This document shows positions 16,431-25,277 of a DNA stretch of 64,000 nucleotides, piece after piece. The notes below the pieces were generated by a model. The model made no database searches. It saw only the letters and a program-made list of their open reading frames with translations, and was not told the DNA's origin. The stretch is taken from NCBI GenBank assembly GCA_963841695.1, contig CAWJDQ010000015.1, forward strand, positions 434,001 to 498,000. The letters are read 5' to 3'. Origin of the DNA: RYN-230 sp963841695. GTDB taxonomy: Bacteria > Actinomycetota > Actinomycetes > Streptosporangiales > Streptosporangiaceae. A program made the translations under genes and the position numbers. The stretch's first letter is position 1, and every line of letters begins with the position of its first letter.

Positions 16431-17479
16431 CGGGCAGGCGCGGGGAGCGGCAGCCAGACGGCGATGCGGAAGCCGCCGCCGGGGCGCGGGCCGGCCAAGA
16501 AGTCCCCGCCGAGCAGCGCGGCGCGCTCGCGCATGCCGGTGATCCCGTAGCCGGTCCCGGCCGCCCCGCCACCCTGCCCGCTGCCGCCGCGTCCGCTGTC
16601 GGTGACCTCGATGGACAACTGCCCGTCCTGCCGGTCGATGCAGACCTCGCACTGGCTGGTGCCGGCGTGGCGGACCACGTTGGCGACCGCCTCCTGGATG
16701 ATGCGGAACGCTGACCGGTCGATGTCGGCCGGCAGCGGCTCCCGGCTACCGTGCCAGTCCACGTCGACCGTCACGCCAGCCGCCAGGGTCGAGGCGGCCA
16801 GTCGCTCGATGGCGGCCAGACCGGGCGCCGGGCCCAGCGGCGCCTGCCCCAGCCCCGGTTCCAGGTCGGCGCGCCGCAGTCCGGTCACCATCCGGCGCAG
16901 TCCGGACAGCGTCTCCCTGCTGGTGGCCTCGATGGAGGCCAGGGCGTCGCGCGCCTCGTCGGGACGGGCGTCGAAGACCCGGCGGCCCGCGCCCGCCTGG
17001 ATGGCGATGATGCCGATGCTGTGCGCCACGATGTCGTGCAGTTCGCGGGCGATCCGCAGCCGCTCTGCCATCGCGGTCTGGGCGGCCGCCTGGGCGCGGA
17101 TCAGTTCGGCCTGGGCCTGTGCCTGCCGGATCGAATGCCCGATAAGCCAGGCAATAATCGTGGCCAGGGCGATGGCCGGCTCCACGTTGCCGCCGCCCCG
17201 AGGTGAGCCTGCAAAGCGCACTTCCAGGAGCGGAATCAGGCTGACGCCAACCATGGCCACGCCGGTCAGCGAGACCCTGCGGGTGCGTGTCGCTGCTATG
17301 TAGCAGATCTCGAGGCCCATCGCACAGACGACCACGACCTGCAGGGCACTCAGCTGCAGCGCCATGCTGGCCACCGATCCGCCAAGCATCACGGCCAGCG
17401 CCGTGAGCGGTCTGCGGCGGAGCAGGAGAGCGGAAGCCAGCAGGGCGCAGCCAAGCACTGGGAATCCCCATATGATCAT
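16427..17479 (-). CDS. Two-component sensor histidine kinase (NarL-partner type)
   Basis: A 350-residue membrane kinase. The N-terminus has about five hydrophobic helices (MIIWGFPVLGCALLAS onward to about residue 130). The HisKA_3 dimerisation helix contains RELHDIVAHSIGIIAIQ with the phospho-acceptor His (about residue 155). The HATPase domain shows RIIQEAVANVVRHAG (N box) and TGYGITGMRERAALLGG (G2 box). Start ATG 17479 is preceded by GGTGGAGG on the minus strand. A long upstream open frame exists but lacks family similarity. It is coupled to the response regulator by an ATGA overlap. Confidence 0.93.
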   Translation of the reverse strand: MIIWGFPVLGCALLASALLLRRRPLTALAVMLGGSVASMALQLSALQVVVVCAMGLEICYIAATRTRRVSLTGVAMVGVSLIPLLEVRFAGSPRGGGNVEPAIALATIIAWLIGHSIRQAQAQAELIRAQAAAQTAMAERLRIARELHDIVAHSIGIIAIQAGAGRRVFDARPDEARDALASIEATSRETLSGLRRMVTGLRRADLEPGLGQAPLGPAPGLAAIERLAASTLAAGVTVDVDWHGSREPLPADIDRSAFRIIQEAVANVVRHAGTSQCEVCIDRQDGQLSIEVTDSGRGGSGQGGGAAGTGYGITGMRERAALLGGDFLAGPRPGGGFRIAVWLPLPAPAR

Positions 17480-17642
17480 GGCGCCTCCACCCTGCTGGGG
17501 CATGCTCACGGCAGCGATCGTAGCCGCCTCGGGCTGCCGGGTCGTCTGCCCGCGGGCGTATGTCCGCCGGCAGACTGCGGCACCGTGCAGATGGGTCTGC
17601 GGGCAGATGCGGCGCGACCGCGGACCGCGGCATCTTGTGGCC

Positions 17643-18317
17643 ATGGACGCGACTATCAAGATTGACGGACTGCATAAGCGGTTCGGCGAGACGCAGGCGC
17701 TGGAAGGGATGACGTTCACGGTCCGTCCCGGCCGAGGCCCGGGTGCGACCAGCAGCATCCGGGCCGTCCGGTGGCGCGAGCGGCCGCCTGCCCTGCGGAT
17801 CGTGGCGATCACCGTCGCTGCGACCGCAATGGCCTTGGCGGTCGTAGCGTGCTCGAGTTCCAGCCCGGGCAGCACCCCGGACGCGGGATCATCCCCGGTT
17901 ACTACGGCCCAGCTCGTGAAGTTCGCGCAATGCATGCGCGCCCACGACGTCAAGAACTTCCCGGATCCCGTCAACGGAGCATTCAGCTTCTCCGGCGTCG
18001 GCCCTGACCGTGTCGATCCCAGCTCTCCCGCGTTCCAGGCCGCGAAAGCGGCGTGCATCCACCTGGTGCCGGGCGAGGCTCAGCGGCGCGCGGTGACGGC
18101 TCAGGACCTGGCCGCGGGCGACAAGCTCGCCGCCTGCATGCGCTCTCATGGCTTCCGGGCCTTCCCCGATCCCACCAGCCAGAACGTGTTCGACGTACCG
18201 AAAAGCATCAACATCGCCCTGCCCAGCTACCAGTCTGCGTTCAGTACCTGCCAGTCGCAGGCGCACGACAACAACGGGGTATTCCCGGGGGCAGCTTCGA
18301 ACGGGCAGGGGTCGTGA
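17643..18317 (+). CDS. Fusion of an ABC-ATPase N-terminus to an exported lipoprotein
   Basis: From ATG 17643 the first 30 residues (DATIKIDGLHKRFGE, then FTVRPGR) are the start of a drug-type ABC ATPase, but the Walker A motif never comes. The frame runs into ALRIVAITVAATAMALAVVACSSSS, a lipoprotein signal with lipobox VVAC (Cys about residue 72). The mature part has two related motifs, FAQCMRAHDVKNFPDPVNG and LAACMRSHGFRAFPDP, seen in actinobacterial lipoproteins next to efflux genes. The natural lipoprotein start may be an internal GTG (for example 17802), though that gives a short signal. A deletion probably joined two genes. The next gene encodes the membrane-fusion partner. Confidence 0.7.
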   Translation: MDATIKIDGLHKRFGETQALEGMTFTVRPGRGPGATSSIRAVRWRERPPALRIVAITVAATAMALAVVACSSSSPGSTPDAGSSPVTTAQLVKFAQCMRAHDVKNFPDPVNGAFSFSGVGPDRVDPSSPAFQAAKAACIHLVPGEAQRRAVTAQDLAAGDKLAACMRSHGFRAFPDPTSQNVFDVPKSINIALPSYQSAFSTCQSQAHDNNGVFPGAASNGQGS

Positions 18318-18363
18318 TGGCGGACCGGGAATGCGGCGGGCCGGCACGGACAGGGGGCTGGCC

Positions 18364-19554
18364 GTGAGCGAGATGGTTTCGCCGGGCCGCGGGGAGACCA
18401 GCGGGCCGGCAGATGCTCCCGGCTCCGGGCATGCCGTCGGCGCCCCGGAAAGCCTGCGTGGCCCCGTGGGGGCACGAAGGCATGGCCGGTTCCGGTGGGT
18501 GGTCCCGGGGGTAGTGGTGGTGCTGGTAGCCGGCGGGGTACTGGCGGCGTGGCGGACCGGTGTTTTCTCGCGGCCTGCCGCGTCCGGGGGCGGGCAGGGG
18601 GCGGCGGCGCCGGCGACCCAGCCGGTGGTGCGGGCGAACCTGTCGGTGCAGACGCCGGTGGACGGGACGCTGGGATATGCAGGGTCTTACACGGTGACGG
18701 GGGCGGGCGGGGGGACGCTGACCTCGCTGCCGTCGGCGGGGCAGGTGATCCGGCAGGGACAGGTGCTGTACACGACCGATCTGACCGATCCGGTGGTGCT
18801 GCTGTACGGGTCGGTGCCGGACTGGCGGGTCCTGGATGAGGGGGTGACCGGGGCGGACGTGACCCAGCTGAACCATGACCTGGTGAATCTCGGCTATGCG
18901 GACAGTGCGGATATCAGCGCGCTGGGCTGGGATTACTTCTCGTGGGAGACGAAGGCGGGGGTGGAGGCGCTGCAGTCGGCGGTGGGGATCTCCAGCCCGT
19001 CGGGGTCACTCGCGGCGGGGTCGGTGGTGTTCGAGCCGGAGGCGATCCGTGTCACCAGCGTGCTGGGCAGCCTGGGCAGTCCGGCGGCCGGGCCGGTGCT
19101 GTCGGGGACCACGGACCGGCATGTGGTGAGTATCGCGCTGAACACCTCCGATGAGTCGGAGGTGGCGGTGGGGGATGCGGTGAGCATCCAGCTGCCGGAC
19201 GGGGCCAGCACGCCGGGGACGATCTCCTCGGTGGGCACCGTGGCATCCGGGTCCGGGAGCTCGGCTACGGTCCCGGTGACGGTGGCGCTGACGGACCCGT
19301 CGGCGGCCGGGAACCTGGACCAGGCGCCGGTGACGGTGGAGATCACCGCCCAGAGCGTCAGCAACGTGCTGGCGGTGCCGGTGAGCGCGCTGCTGGCCCA
19401 GTCCCCTGGCGGGTACGCGGTCGAGGTGACCGGGCCGGGTAACTCGCGGCGGCTGGTGCCGGTGACGGCCGGGATCTTCGATGACGCCTCCAGCCTGGTG
19501 CAGGTGACCGGGAACCTGACCCCCGGTGAGCAGGTCGTGGTGCCGGCCTCATGA
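18364..19554 (+). CDS. Membrane-fusion/peptidoglycan-binding-type efflux adaptor
   Basis: A protein of about 396 residues starting at GTG 18364 (ATG 18373 is also possible). One membrane helix (WVVPGVVVVLVAGGVLAAW, about residues 47-65) is followed by a lipoyl/barrel-sandwich-like segment (RANLSVQTPVDGTLGYAG). Next is a peptidoglycan-binding-like domain (GVTGADVTQLNHDLVNLGYAD), then beta-barrel repeats with VTSVLGSLG, VGDAVSIQLPDG and LAVPVSALLA, the HlyD/MacA signature. It should link the MacB-like permease to the cell-wall side. Its end overlaps the ABC ATPase start (ATGA, 19551-19554). Confidence 0.88.
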   Translation: MSEMVSPGRGETSGPADAPGSGHAVGAPESLRGPVGARRHGRFRWVVPGVVVVLVAGGVLAAWRTGVFSRPAASGGGQGAAAPATQPVVRANLSVQTPVDGTLGYAGSYTVTGAGGGTLTSLPSAGQVIRQGQVLYTTDLTDPVVLLYGSVPDWRVLDEGVTGADVTQLNHDLVNLGYADSADISALGWDYFSWETKAGVEALQSAVGISSPSGSLAAGSVVFEPEAIRVTSVLGSLGSPAAGPVLSGTTDRHVVSIALNTSDESEVAVGDAVSIQLPDGASTPGTISSVGTVASGSGSSATVPVTVALTDPSAAGNLDQAPVTVEITAQSVSNVLAVPVSALLAQSPGGYAVEVTGPGNSRRLVPVTAGIFDDASSLVQVTGNLTPGEQVVVPAS

Positions 19555-20284
19555 GCGCCGTCCTGGAACTGGAGCAGGTGACCAAGGAGTACCCGGGGCC
19601 GCCGCCGGTGCGGGCGCTGGACCGGGTGAGCCTGGCGGTGGCCGCCGGGGAGCTGGTCGCGGTGGTCGGCCCGTCCGGGTCGGGCAAGACCACGTTGCTG
19701 CACCTGATGGGCACCCTGGACAGGCCGACGGCCGGGACGGTGCGGGTGACCGGGCTCGGATGCCGCGGCGATGAGCGACCGGGAGCTGGCCGGTCTGCGG
19801 GCCATCCCGGATCGGGTTCGTGTTCCAGCAGTTCTTCCTCGCCGAGCACCAGAAAGTACTCGACAACGTCGCCGACGGGCTGCTGTACGCCGGCGTCCCC
19901 CGGGTACAGCGCCGCCAGCTCGCCGCCGCCGCGCTGACCCGGGTCGGGCTGGGACACCGCGGTAACGCCCGCCCGACTCAGCTGTCAGGCGGGGAACGGC
20001 AGCGGGTGGCGATCGCCCGGGCGATCGCCGGCCGCCCGCCGGTGGTGCTGGCCGACGAGCCCACTGGGAACCTGGACTCCGCCACCGGCGCGTCCATCCT
20101 GGCGCTGCTGGAAGAGCTCAACGCGGCCGGCACCACGATCATCGTGGTCACCCACGACCACGCGATCGCCGGCCGGATGCGGCGCCGCATCGAGATGCTC
20201 GACGGGCACATCATCAACGACACCAGCCCCGCCCTCGCCGGGGAGCTCACCCGGCCCCAGACCGTGCAGGAAGGAACCTCATGA
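19551..20284 (+). pseudogene. MacB-type ABC transporter ATPase with two frameshifts
   Basis: The nucleotide-binding subunit of the export system. Walker A is GPSGSGKTTLL (about residue 43), Q-loop in FVFQQFFLAEHQ, signature LSGGERQRVAIARA, Walker B VVLADEPTGNLDS, and H-loop VTHDH. The protein lies in three frames: frame one to about 19757, frame two (AAAMSDRELAGLRAI) to about 19807, frame three to TGA 20284. Each change equals one extra base, near GCTCGGATG and near CATCCCGGATC. All catalytic motifs survive, so this is either a very recent loss or a sequence error. It is coupled at both ends to neighbours by 4-base overlaps. Confidence 0.88.
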
Positions 20285-21507
20285 TCACCCTCGCGCCGGA
20301 CCGGGCCGCCGCGCCGCCGGCGGCCCGGCTGCGGCCCGGCGACCTGGCCGGGCTGGCCAGCATCGGGCTGCGCACCCGCAAGCTGCGCGCCTCACTGTCC
20401 GCGCTGGGCATCGCGATCGGGGTCGCCGCGATCGTGGCCGTGCTCGGCCTGGCCGCCTCCTCCCAGGCCGGGCTGCTGGCCGAGATCGCCAGACTGGGCA
20501 CCAACCTGCTGACCGCCACCAACGGGCAGACCATCACCGGCCAGACCGCCGAACTGCCCGACGCCTCATCCGGCATGGTCGGCCAGCTGCCCGGCGTCAC
20601 CGCTGTGCAATACACCGGTACCGTGAACGCCGATGTCTACCGCAGCCCGCTGATCCCCGCCATCGACACCAACGGGCTGAGCGTCGAGGCCGCTAGCCTT
20701 GGCCTGCCCGTCGCCGTCGCCACGTCGGTTGCCCAGGGCAGCTACCTGAATGCCGCCACCGCCCGCGAGCCCGTCGCGGTGCTGGGCTACGAGGCAGCCC
20801 AGCTGCTGGGCATCGACCGGATCTGGCCGGGGATGCGGATCTGGGTCGGCGGCCAGTGGTTCTCCGTGGTCGGCATCCTCAACCCCGCCACCTTGGCCCA
20901 GCAACTGGACACCGCGGTCCTGGTCGGCTTCCCCGCCGCCCGCAAGTACCTTGGCTTCGACGGGCACCCATCGGAGCTGTACGTCCGCACGGTCAGCACC
21001 CAGGCAACCATCACCAGAGTCGACAACCTGCTCGCCGCCCAGGCCAACCCGGAAAACCCCAGCGAGGTCGACGTCTCCCAGCCCTCGGACGCGCTGACCG
21101 CCCAGGCCGACGCGGCCGGCGCGTTCGACACCCTGTTCCTCGGCCTGGGCGCGGTCGCGCTGCTGGTCGGCGCGGTCGGGGTAGCCAACATCATGATCAT
21201 CTCGGTGCTGGAACGACGCCAGGAAATCGGGCTGCGCCGCGCCCTGGGCGCCACCAGGGGCCAGATCCGCATCCAGTTCCTGTCCGAGGCCATCCTGCTC
21301 GCACTCGTTGGCGGCGTCACCGGGGTCATCGCCGGCGCGGTCTCCACCGCCGTCTACGCGCACATCAAGGGCTGGTCCACCGTCATCCCGGTCGAGGCCT
21401 GGGCCGGAGGGCTGGTTGCCGCTATTCTCATCGGCGCCCTCGCCGGGCTGCTGCCCGCCATCCGCGCCGCCCGCCTATCCCCCACCCAAGCCCTCTGGTC
21501 CCTGTGA
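20281..21507 (+). CDS. MacB-like ABC transporter permease (FtsX family)
   Basis: A 408-residue permease. The first helix (about residues 38-60, LSALGIAIGVAAIVAVLGLAASSQ) is followed by a long MacB_PCD periplasmic domain (about 65-270) and three FtsX-type helices at the end (TLFLGLGAVALLVGAVGVANIMIISVLERRQEIGLRRALGATR, then two more). The conserved EIGLRRALGA motif contacts the ATPase. It starts at ATG 20281, overlapping the ATPase stop, and completes the lipoprotein-adaptor-ATPase-permease operon. Likely exports a hydrophobic or peptide substrate. A hairpin follows the stop codon directly. Confidence 0.93.
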   Translation: MITLAPDRAAAPPAARLRPGDLAGLASIGLRTRKLRASLSALGIAIGVAAIVAVLGLAASSQAGLLAEIARLGTNLLTATNGQTITGQTAELPDASSGMVGQLPGVTAVQYTGTVNADVYRSPLIPAIDTNGLSVEAASLGLPVAVATSVAQGSYLNAATAREPVAVLGYEAAQLLGIDRIWPGMRIWVGGQWFSVVGILNPATLAQQLDTAVLVGFPAARKYLGFDGHPSELYVRTVSTQATITRVDNLLAAQANPENPSEVDVSQPSDALTAQADAAGAFDTLFLGLGAVALLVGAVGVANIMIISVLERRQEIGLRRALGATRGQIRIQFLSEAILLALVGGVTGVIAGAVSTAVYAHIKGWSTVIPVEAWAGGLVAAILIGALAGLLPAIRAARLSPTQALWSL

Positions 21508-21525
21508 CCGCCCGATAGCGGGCGG
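21508..21525 (+). terminator. Hairpin right after the MacB-like operon
   Basis: CCGCCCG (21508-21514), loop ATAG, CGGGCGG (21519-21525): a perfect 7-bp GC stem starting directly after the TGA. There is no T-run, as is common for actinobacterial I-shaped terminators. Confidence 0.65.
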
Positions 21526-21758
21526 CTACGTTAGCTGACCCTGGCAGCACAAAGACCGCTACCTCGCCTCGGCAGGCCCCATCGGCGGCCGGGGGAGTGC
21601 CTGAGCACAGAACCGGCGAGGTGTCGTCGCCGGTGTCTCCACCAGGGCGCGACCGGGTGCGGGACGGGCGTGCTTCTCGTATTGCTGCGCTCTGGCCCGT
21701 TTCCGACGCTGGAGTAATGTGCCTGCCTGTTCGGATGCGTGAACATGAGGAGCGGTCC

Positions 21759-22700
21759 ATGATCCTGGTCGCTGGTGAGAGCCTCATCGATCTGATCGTC
21801 GGGCCGGGCGGACAGGTGCACGCCAGCCCCGGCGGGGGCCCGTTCAACGCGGCCCGGACCATGGCCCGGCTGGGTCAGCGCACGCGCTTCCTGGGCCGCT
21901 TTTCCGCCGACCCGTTCGGTCAGCTCCTCACCGGGAAGCTGGCCGAGGATGGGGTGGAGGTAGCCGCTCCCGGCCGGGTCCCGGAGCCTACGGCGCTGGC
22001 CATCGTGGCGCTCGGCGGGCTGGGCGTACCGGAGTACTGGTTCCACGTCGCCCAGACAGCGGGTTTCGCCCTGGACCAGCCGACGGCCCGGCAGGCCTTG
22101 CAGGCCGACGTCACCGCGCTGCACCTCGGCTCCCTGGGCCTCGTCGTGGACCCGATGGCGACTGAGCTCGAGCGCCTCGTGCAGGACCTGTCGCTGGACG
22201 TCCTGGTACTGCTCGACCCGAACTGGAGGGCCCAGGCCATCCCCGACGCGGACGCGCACCGGGCCCGGCTGCGCCGCCTCCTGCCCCGGACCGACATCCT
22301 CAAGACCAGCACCGAGGACCTGTCGTTCCTGGTGCCAGACCGCGACGCCGCGGAAGCCGCGTGGTCCCTGCTCGGCTGGGGCGCCCGGTGCGTCCTGGTC
22401 ACCGACGGCCCGTCGCTGGTGCGCGTGTTCACGGGCGGTGAGCAGTTCGCCGTCCAGGTCCCGCCGGTCGAGGTGGTGGACACCGTGGGCGCCGGTGACG
22501 CCTTCGGGGGAGCGTTCCTGGCCTGGTGGACCGAACACGGGCTGGCCCGGGAGAACCTGGCGCATTCCCCGCAGCTGCTGGCCGCCGTCACGGCGGCGGC
22601 CCGGGTGGCCTCGCTGACCTGCGCCCAGGCCGGCGCCGAGCCGCCATGGCGGCACCAGTTGGACACGGATGAGGAGTGGGGCCAGCCGCTGCAGGAGTGA
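21759..22700 (+). CDS. PfkB-family carbohydrate kinase
   Basis: A 313-residue sugar kinase (ribokinase/fructokinase family). It begins MILVAGESLIDLIV, has the substrate motif GGGPFNAARTMARLG, and ends with the catalytic anion-hole motif VDTVGAGDAFGGAFLAWW (Asp about residue 250). Start ATG 21759 follows AGGAGCGG. Best guess is fructokinase-like, since the GESLIDL start is common there, but the sugar is not certain. It has no sugar transporter neighbours. The 233 bases before it hold no gene. Confidence 0.92.
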   Translation: MILVAGESLIDLIVGPGGQVHASPGGGPFNAARTMARLGQRTRFLGRFSADPFGQLLTGKLAEDGVEVAAPGRVPEPTALAIVALGGLGVPEYWFHVAQTAGFALDQPTARQALQADVTALHLGSLGLVVDPMATELERLVQDLSLDVLVLLDPNWRAQAIPDADAHRARLRRLLPRTDILKTSTEDLSFLVPDRDAAEAAWSLLGWGARCVLVTDGPSLVRVFTGGEQFAVQVPPVEVVDTVGAGDAFGGAFLAWWTEHGLARENLAHSPQLLAAVTAAARVASLTCAQAGAEPPWRHQLDTDEEWGQPLQE

Positions 22701-22751
22701 GAGGTTCGCTTGCCCGACAACTTCGCCACGCCGGGCTGACGTCTAGGAGGT

Positions 22752-23495
22752 ATGAGACACCGCTCATCGGCCAGGCTCGGGGGAGCAGTGAGCATCACGA
22801 TCCTCGGGCTGGTGATCGCCACGGCCGGGGAATCGGGCACCCGGGACACGGCCGCCACCCGGCCGTCAGCCGCGGCGATCGTGGCCAGGTCAGCTGCGGC
22901 GATCTCGGCAGCCACGGCCGATTCCATCCTGCAGATGATCGTGACGACGCCGCGCGGGGTGACCCGGGACATCATCGACGACCCGGGCCAGGCCACCGAG
23001 CTGGTCCACAACCGGGCGGGCGGGACGATGAGCGAGAGCGCTATCCGCGCGCTCCCCGGCCCGGCCCGCACATACGAAAGCCGTACGGTCAACTTCGCGG
23101 CGGGCACCTGGAGCCAGGCGGTACTCGCGAGCGCTCCGGACGGCCCCGGCCCGCCCGGCGGCCCGCCCATCGAGACCCCGGCCGGGGTGATCGCCGGGCA
23201 ACTGCACCACGCGCTCGGCCCGGCCGGCCACGCGCGGCTCAGCCATGCCCCCGTCACCCGGGCCCGGGTGGTCCGGGCCACCACCTTTGACGGCGAGCCG
23301 GCCTACGTGCTCCTGCTCAGCGGTCCCGGCGGACCGCCGGCCAGGGTCTGGGTCAGCCGGTCCAGCTGGCTGCCAGTCCAGTCGGCCAGCCGGGGCGTGA
23401 GTGTCGGCTACGAGTGGACGGCGCAGCGCACCATGGACGCGGCCAGCCTGTGGCCGTCCGTCCCGGCCGGCCTGGTCCGGAGCCCATCCACGTGA
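22752..23495 (+). CDS. Exported or membrane-anchored protein of unknown function
   Basis: A 247-residue protein with an N-terminal hydrophobic segment (about residues 12-27, AVSITILGLVIATAG), probably an uncleaved anchor or signal peptide. The rest is a soluble domain with LQMIVTTPRGVTRDII, YESRTVNFAAGTWS, EPAYVLLLSGPGG, RVWVSRSSWLPVQSAS and GYEWTAQRTMDAASLW. The WVSRSSWLPV..S pattern recalls the LolA/LppX-like fold, where a beta-sheet cradles lipid, but similarity is weak. Its stop overlaps the GTG of the next small gene, so the two are coupled. Confidence 0.7.
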   Translation: MRHRSSARLGGAVSITILGLVIATAGESGTRDTAATRPSAAAIVARSAAAISAATADSILQMIVTTPRGVTRDIIDDPGQATELVHNRAGGTMSESAIRALPGPARTYESRTVNFAAGTWSQAVLASAPDGPGPPGGPPIETPAGVIAGQLHHALGPAGHARLSHAPVTRARVVRATTFDGEPAYVLLLSGPGGPPARVWVSRSSWLPVQSASRGVSVGYEWTAQRTMDAASLWPSVPAGLVRSPST

Positions 23496-23800
23496 ATGAC
23501 CGCCCCCTCGGCGGGCACGCCGTCGATGACGAGTCGTTGCGGCCTACGGCCCGCCGGCTGGCCGCCGACCTGCTCGGGGGGCGGGTCAGGTCCGTGGCCA
23601 GCGGCTGGCGGGCATGGGTGCTGACCTGCACGGGAGGGGCCGAGCTGATCCTGGCCGCGGGGCTGTGCCTGATCACCGGGCGCGCCCTGCCGTGGCTGGT
23701 CTCACCGGCGCTCTATGGAGTGCTCGCGCTCAGCCTGGGACTGCTCCGGCCCAGGCTGCTGCGCGCCAGGCTCGAACGCTGCGTGCGGCTCAACGGCTGA
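23492..23800 (+). CDS. Small membrane protein of unknown function
   Basis: About 102 residues from GTG 23492, which overlaps the stop of the preceding gene (GTGA). The N-terminal 40 residues are polar; two hydrophobic helices follow (about residues 46-63 and 67-85, ELILAAGLCLITG and LVSPALYGVLALSLGLL), ending in a basic tail RPRLLRARLERCVR. The tail should be cytoplasmic. Function unknown; coupling suggests it works with the exported protein encoded before it. Confidence 0.65.
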   Translation: MNDRPLGGHAVDDESLRPTARRLAADLLGGRVRSVASGWRAWVLTCTGGAELILAAGLCLITGRALPWLVSPALYGVLALSLGLLRPRLLRARLERCVRLNG

Positions 23801-23865
23801 CCGGCCCGCGCTGGCCGCAGGAGCAGCAGCGGTGCCCGGGGTGCCGTAGACTATCCGGGCATCAA

Positions 23866-23938
23866 GCGCTCGTAGCTCAACGGATAGAGCATCTGACTAC
23901 GGATCAGAAGGTTGGGGGTTCGAGTCCCTCCGAGCGCG
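23866..23938 (+). tRNA. tRNA-Arg (anticodon ACG)
   Basis: A full cloverleaf: acceptor GCGCTCG (23866-23872) pairs with CGAGCGC (23931-23937). The anticodon stem TCTGA/TCAGA encloses loop CTACGGA with anticodon ACG at 23899-23901, and the T-loop is GGTTCGAGTC. CCA is encoded right after the discriminator base (23939-23941). ACG becomes ICG after editing and reads CGU/CGC/CGA, the major Arg tRNA in bacteria. Confidence 0.97.
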
Positions 23939-24138
23939 CCACCGTCTCCGCAGGTCAGGGTCCTTTCATGGCTGGTGAGAGCCGCCCCGGGCATGTACCG
24001 TGAGGGCTGGCCATCTCTCACAACTGCTCGGCAATCTTGTGGATTCGGTCGAGTGCCTGGCGGCCCTGCGCGGCGCCGCGCCCGGCGTCAGCGGCGGGCT
24101 CAGCCTTGGGAGACCCGCCCGCCGCGCGCCGGGCCAAG

Positions 24139-24750
24139 CTAAGCCGAGCGTGCGGCAGTGACGGCCACGGTGGTGCAGGACATCGTGAAGCTGCCGCCCA
24201 GCGCGTCGATCGCGGCCCCGACGTCCGCCAGCACCGTGGCCACGTCCCCCTGCGGGAGCCGGGTGAGGGAGCCAAGGGAGGGGAGCTGGTCCAGCCATTC
24301 GTCCCGGGTGTAGGTCCGCTCCCAGCCGAACCGCCAATCCTCAGGTTCGGTGAACCTGCCCGCCGCCCGGATCCCGTCCGCGATCTTGTCGAACAGGGGC
24401 TGGTAGAGGTCCAGGCCCGACCTGCTGGGCCGACTGGCCTGGTTGAAGGGCGAGTCGGGCGCCACCCGCCGGTAGGCGGCGCTGGCCGCCTCCGACACCT
24501 CGGGCGGGGGCTGGAAGACGTGGTGGAAGGGGGCCAGCAGCCCGCCGGGCCGCAGCACCTGCGCCGCCTTGGCTGCCCCGGCCACCGGGTCCACCCAGTG
24601 CCAGGCCGTGCCGGCCACGACCGCGTCGAATTCCCGGCCAGCCGGATCCCACTCCTCGAACGTGGCCACCTCGGCCTCGACCCCGGTGCTCCGCGCGAAC
24701 TCGGCCATCCTGGCATCCGGCTCGACGCCAAGCACCCGGCAGCCTGCCGC
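24139..24750 (-). pseudogene. SAM methyltransferase lacking its N-terminus
   Basis: From 24750 leftward the frame matches a class I methyltransferase from inside motif I/II onward: AAGCRVLGVEPDARMAEFA, then FDAVVAGTAWHWVDPVAG (motif IV), AQVLRPGGLLAPFHHVF, and the C-terminal WERTYTRDEWLDQLPSLG. The usual start with the GxGxG SAM-binding loop is missing. At 24750/24751 the sequence switches abruptly to an aldo-keto reductase on the other strand. A longer open frame continues rightward but its protein is only the complement of that reductase. An intact relative of the same family is encoded at 33651-34526. Confidence 0.85.
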
Positions 24751-25203
24751 CTGTTCTGGCGCGAACCGGAGGACGAGATCATCCCGGTCCTGGACGAACT
24801 GGGCATCGGGCTGGTGCCGTTCAGCCCGCTCGGCCGGGGCTTCCTCACCGGGCGCATCGACCAGGCCACCCAGTTCGGGGAAGGAGACATCCGCGCCAAC
24901 CTCCCCCGGTTCACCGCCGAGGCCCGCGCGGCCAACCAGGCGGTAGTTAACCTGCTCGCCCGCATCGCCGACGGCAAGAACGCCACGCCGGCGCAAGTCG
25001 CGCTGGCCTGGCTGCTCGCCCAGAAGCCGTGGATCGTTCCCATCCCCGGCACGCGTCGCCTGGAGCGGCTGGAGGAGAACCTCGGGGCCGTCCAGGTCGA
25101 GCTGACCACCGGCGACCTCGACGCCATCGACACCGCAGCCGCCCAGATCCGGGTGATCGGCGACCGCTATCCCGAAGCCATGCAGCGGATGATCGACCGC
25201 TGA
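24751..25203 (+). pseudogene. Aldo-keto reductase lacking its N-terminus
   Basis: The 150 codons from 24751 begin inside the barrel with LFWREPEDEIIPVLDELGIGLVPFSPLGRGFLTG, continue with TPAQVALAWLLAQKPWIVPIPGTRR (NADPH-binding loop) and end AMQRMIDR with TGA at 25201-25203. The catalytic Asp, Tyr, Lys and His in the first half are absent. It abuts the methyltransferase remnant head to head with no spacer, so one deletion removed both 5' ends and their shared promoter region. Confidence 0.85.
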
Positions 25204-25277
25204 CCCGCCCGCAACAGCGGGACAGCGCGTGGAACGCGCGCACCAGCTCAGCGCAGCGGCCAGTTAGCCTGCTGCGG

